Program-made: the position numbers and the translations under genes
Source: Apostichopus japonicus
Taxonomy: Eukaryota > Echinodermata > Holothuroidea > Aspidochirotida > Stichopodidae
NCBI RefSeq assembly: GCF_037975245.1
Contig: NC_092576.1
Coordinates: 35,616,611 to 35,680,610, forward strand
Direction: 5' to 3'
DNA length: 64,000 bases
The notes under the pieces: model-generated
What the model was told of the DNA's origin: nothing
The model's input: only the letters and a program-made list of their open reading frames with translations
Databases searched by the model: none
Shown: piece by piece, positions 62,981 to 64,000 of the stretch
How the letters are laid out: each line of letters begins with the position of its first letter
Position numbering within the stretch: the first letter of the stretch is position 1

Positions 62981-63006
62981 CATCGCTGGTTCGAACCCCG
63001 GTGATG
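62981..63006 (+). other. Conserved hairpin 2 over the B box (example copy)
   Basis: CATCGCTGG (positions 78-86) pairs with CCGGTGATG (95-103) in nine consecutive pairs, two of them G·U (82/99 and 84/97), closing an 8-nt loop TTCGAACC. G·U pairing works only in RNA of the plus sense; the minus-sense RNA would have A/C mismatches there. The commonest substitutions in this region (positions 93 and 94) fall in the loop, not in the stem. It resembles an elongated tRNA T arm. Confidence 0.6.
62988..62998 (+). promoter_or_regulatory. Pol III B-box (example copy)
   Basis: GGTTCGAACCC agrees with the B-box consensus GGTTCGANTCC at all but one position. Many copies carry T at monomer position 93 (GGTTCGAATCC) and match it completely. 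The core GGTTCGAACC is also a perfect palindrome, so the match exists on both strands, but only the plus strand has an A-box-like motif at suitable distance upstream. Other recurrent alleles at position 93 are A and G, and T at 94. Rare copies break the invariant core: GGTGCGAAC near 2218 and 3039, and GGTTCTAAC at 51661. Confidence 0.75.
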
Positions 63007-63011
63007 ACGTC

Positions 63012-63026
63012 TTTTGCCGATCTTTT
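63012..63026 (+). terminator. Candidate Pol III T-tract terminators (example copy)
   Basis: Two TTTT runs at monomer positions 109-112 and 120-123 lie 14 and 25 nt after the B box, where a Pol III unit would end. The second becomes TTTTT in about ninety copies and is the cause of the 165-bp form. A third TTTT (73-76; here 62976-62979) lies between the A and B boxes and could end transcription early. Function is inferred from Pol III rules only. Confidence 0.4.
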
Positions 63027-63043
63027 ACAGCGGGTGCCTACAT

Positions 63044-63049
63044 GTTAAG
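63044..63049 (+). other. Hypervariable subfamily site (monomer positions 141-146)
   Basis: After ACAT, this site reads GTTAAG, GGGGAG, GGGAAG, GGGGTG, AGGGTG, GAGGAG or GTTCAG in different copies. GTTAAG and GGGGAG dominate. The alternatives differ by multi-base blocks, so they behave as haplotype tags and are the easiest marker for tracing higher-order repeats along the array. Confidence 0.85.
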
Positions 63050-64000
63050 CTGTAAGTATTAGTTAATCGGCCTAATATCTCAGTCCATACAGTGGCGCGA
63101 TGGCTTGGCGCACTGTACGAGCTGATGAGCGAGACTCTCTTTTGCATCGCTGGTTCGAACCCCGGTGATGACATCTTTTGCCGATCTTTTACAGCGGGTG
63201 CCTACATGTTAAGCTGTAAGTATTAGTTAATCGGCCTAATATCTCAGTCCATACAGTGGCGCGATGGCTTGGCGCACTGTACGAGCTGATGAGCGAGACT
63301 CTCTTTTGCATCGCTGGTTCGAACCCCGGTGATGACGTCTTTTGCCGATCTTTTACAGCGGGTGCCTACATGTTAAGCTGTAAGTATTAGTTAATCGGCC
63401 TAATATCTCAGTCCATACAGTGGCGCGATGGCTTGGAGCACTGTACGAGCTGATGAGCGAGACTCTCTTTTGCATCGCTGGTTCGAACCCCGGTGATGAC
63501 GTCTTTTGCCGATCTTTTACAGCGGGTGCCTACATGTTAAGCTGTAAGTATTAGTTAATCGGCCTAATATCTCGGTCCATACAGTGGCGCGATGGCTTGG
63601 CGCACTGTACGAGCTGATGAGCGAGACTCTCTTTTGCATCGCTGGTTCGAACCCCGGTGATGACGTCTTTTGCCGATCTTTTACAGCGGGTGCCTACATG
63701 TTAAGCTGTAAGTATTAGTTAATCGGCCTAATATCTAAGTCCATACAGTGGCGCGATGGCTTGGCGCACTGTACGAGCTGATGAGCGAGACTCTCTTTTG
63801 CATCGCTGGTTCGAACCCCGGTGATGACGTCTTTTGCCGATCTTTTACAGCGGGTGCCTACATGGGGAGCTGTAAGTATTAGTTAATCGGCCTAATATCT
63901 CAGTCCATACAGTGACGCGATGGCTTGGCGCACTGTACGAGCTGATGAGCGAGACTCTCTTTTGCATCGCTGGTTCGAACCCCGGTGATGACGTCTTTTG

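Larger units (their letters stand above)
62929..63000 (+). other. tRNA-derived SINE-head-like segment (example copy)
   Basis: Seen: TGGCGCGATGG then CTTGGCGCACTG, followed 48 nt after the A-box-like motif by GGTTCGAACCCCGG. The D arm can be read as T8 G9, stem GCGC, a 9-nt loop containing GG, stem GCGC and A26. The TTCGAAC heptamer sits where a T-loop should be. Between the two lie about 42 nt, long enough for an anticodon arm plus a class-II-like variable arm; GAGACTCTC can form a 3-bp stem with a 3-nt loop. Known: tRNA-type SINE heads commonly read GTGGCGCAGTGGTTAGCGC followed by GGTTCGAACCCCGG. Inferred: the monomer descends from such a head, perhaps from a Leu/Ser-type tRNA. Against a functional tRNA: the seven bases before T8 (CATACAG) do not pair with the bases after the T stem, and the anticodon stem and U33 are not recognisable. 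A copy of this segment occurs in every monomer. Confidence 0.7.
62904..63067 (+). repeat. Representative consensus monomer (164 bp)
   Basis: This copy carries the majority base at nearly all variable sites and serves as the reference for monomer numbering. In order it contains a short AT-rich lead (1-20), a 10-bp-stem hairpin overlapping the A-box-like motif (21-50), a linker with CTGATGAG (55-62), a small GAG/CTC hairpin (64-72), an internal T4 (73-76), a B-box hairpin (78-103), a CRE-like TGACGTCT (102-109), T4 tracts at 109-112 and 120-123, a GC-rich patch, a variable GTTAAG/GGGGAG site (141-146) and an AT-rich tail (150-164). Neighbouring copies from 62.4 kb to the window end differ from it at very few sites. 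Confidence 0.95.
1..64000 (+). repeat. Satellite DNA array, about 164-bp monomer, about 389 head-to-tail copies
   Basis: Every part of the window is the same unit in one orientation. The unit begins at CGGCCTAATA and is 164 bp, or 165 bp when a T4 tract near position 120 becomes T5. The last partial unit begins at 63888. Dividing by 164 gives 389 units plus 91 extra bases, consistent with roughly ninety 165-bp units and a few other indels. Copies differ by only a few substitutions each, concentrated at recurring sites (positions 25, 50, 93-94, 120-124, 141-146, 156 and 163). No unique sequence, inversion or foreign insertion was seen. GC is about 50% and there are 12 CpG per monomer, slightly above expectation. 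The array runs off both window edges. Satellite type is certain; the tRNA-SINE origin is inferred from the internal motifs annotated separately. Confidence 0.99.
62401..64000 (+). repeat. Homogeneous consensus zone at the window end
   Basis: About ten consecutive 164-bp monomers with only isolated single-base differences (for example GACATC at 63172, GGAGCAC at about 63437, CTCGGTCC at about 63572, CTAAGTCC at 63736, GTGACGCG at about 63912). No higher-order tags are seen. The last monomer is cut by the window edge at its position 113. Confidence 0.9.

Noticed and set aside
62958-62998. Hammerhead ribozyme core: CTGATGAG followed downstream by CGAA(A/C)C
   Set aside because: The sequence between cannot form a stem II ending directly at GAAA, the consensus has GAAC rather than GAAA, and no stem III with a correctly placed NUH cleavage site or matching stem I was found. 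A covariance search of a dimer would settle it.
62988-62998. Minus-strand Pol III promoter using the palindromic B box
   Set aside because: GGTTCGAACC reads the same on both strands, but no A-box-like motif was found at suitable distance upstream on the minus strand.
62929-63010. Functional tRNA gene cluster
   Set aside because: The bases flanking the D and T arms do not form an acceptor stem, the anticodon arm does not pair, U33 is not evident, and a TTTT lies inside the unit. tRNA-derived is supported; functional tRNA is not.
1-64000. Many open reading frames of 60-207 codons on both strands, repeating the same few peptides
   Set aside because: All are in-phase readings of the same satellite unit; most plus-strand ones start only at GTG, they end wherever unit length shifts the frame, and they have no domains or independent conservation.
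1-64000. CRISPR array
   Set aside because: There are no distinct spacers between short repeats: the full 164 bp is repeated, which is satellite structure.
1-64000. 5S rRNA or spliced-leader tandem genes
   Set aside because: Unit length is short and no 5S A/IE/C-box series or recognisable spliced-leader exon with a donor site was seen; the boxes present are of the tRNA type.
1-64000. CENP-B box or telomere-type repeats inside the array
   Set aside because: I saw no match to the CENP-B box core and no TTAGGG-like runs. Centromere function can be neither claimed nor excluded from sequence.
1-64000. Assembly artefact producing an artificial tandem array
   Set aside because: Copies carry ordered, distinct variants and nested duplications, which a simple looped artefact would not create. 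Exact copy number and long-range copies still need spanning long reads.

Overview
The whole 64 kb window is one uninterrupted satellite DNA array. A single monomer of about 164 bp repeats head to tail, always in the same orientation, from the first base to the last. By phase counting (start of the last partial monomer at 63888, net drift of 91 bp over 164-bp steps) there are about 389 complete copies plus a partial one. Both edges of the window lie inside the array, so its true length is unknown. I find no protein-coding gene, rRNA, functional tRNA, transposase, CRISPR or unique sequence. Every open reading frame on either strand is a reading of the repeat itself.

The monomer is not featureless. 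Monomer position 1 is set here at CGGCCTAATA. Positions 26-36 (TGGCGCGATGG) resemble a tRNA A box and positions 85-95 (GGTTCGAACCC, often GGTTCGAATCC) match the tRNA B box. They are 48 nt apart on the plus strand, with a perfect GCGC/GCGC D-stem-like pair and a T-arm-like hairpin. T4 or T5 tracts, the form of RNA polymerase III terminators, lie 14-28 nt after the B box. This is the layout of the head of a tRNA-derived SINE, so the satellite most likely arose by tandem amplification of a tRNA-derived element. The acceptor stem does not pair, so it is not a working tRNA gene.

The array points to a eukaryotic nuclear genome, in a heterochromatic or otherwise satellite-rich region. GC is about 50% and CpG is not depleted (12 per monomer). 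That fits an invertebrate better than a vertebrate, but the host cannot be named from this sequence.

Layout: monomers come in two main lengths, 164 bp (T4 at position 120) and 165 bp (T5). The 165-bp form occurs in clean runs at 9193-10842 and 21186-23495 and dominates to 27780. Shared diagnostic variants show nested higher-order repeats and segmental duplications: 7-mer (offset 1148), 5-mer (821 and 820), 6-mer (986), 13-mer (2134), 4-mer (660), 8-mer (1319), a 7/5/7-mer series at 30579-33697, and long-range copies at offsets of about 2.8, 3.9, 4.3, 7.4-7.9, 9.0-9.4 and 9.9 kb. The last 1.5 kb or so is close to pure consensus. The window therefore records unequal crossing-over or gene conversion acting on a monomer that still carries most of a Pol III promoter.
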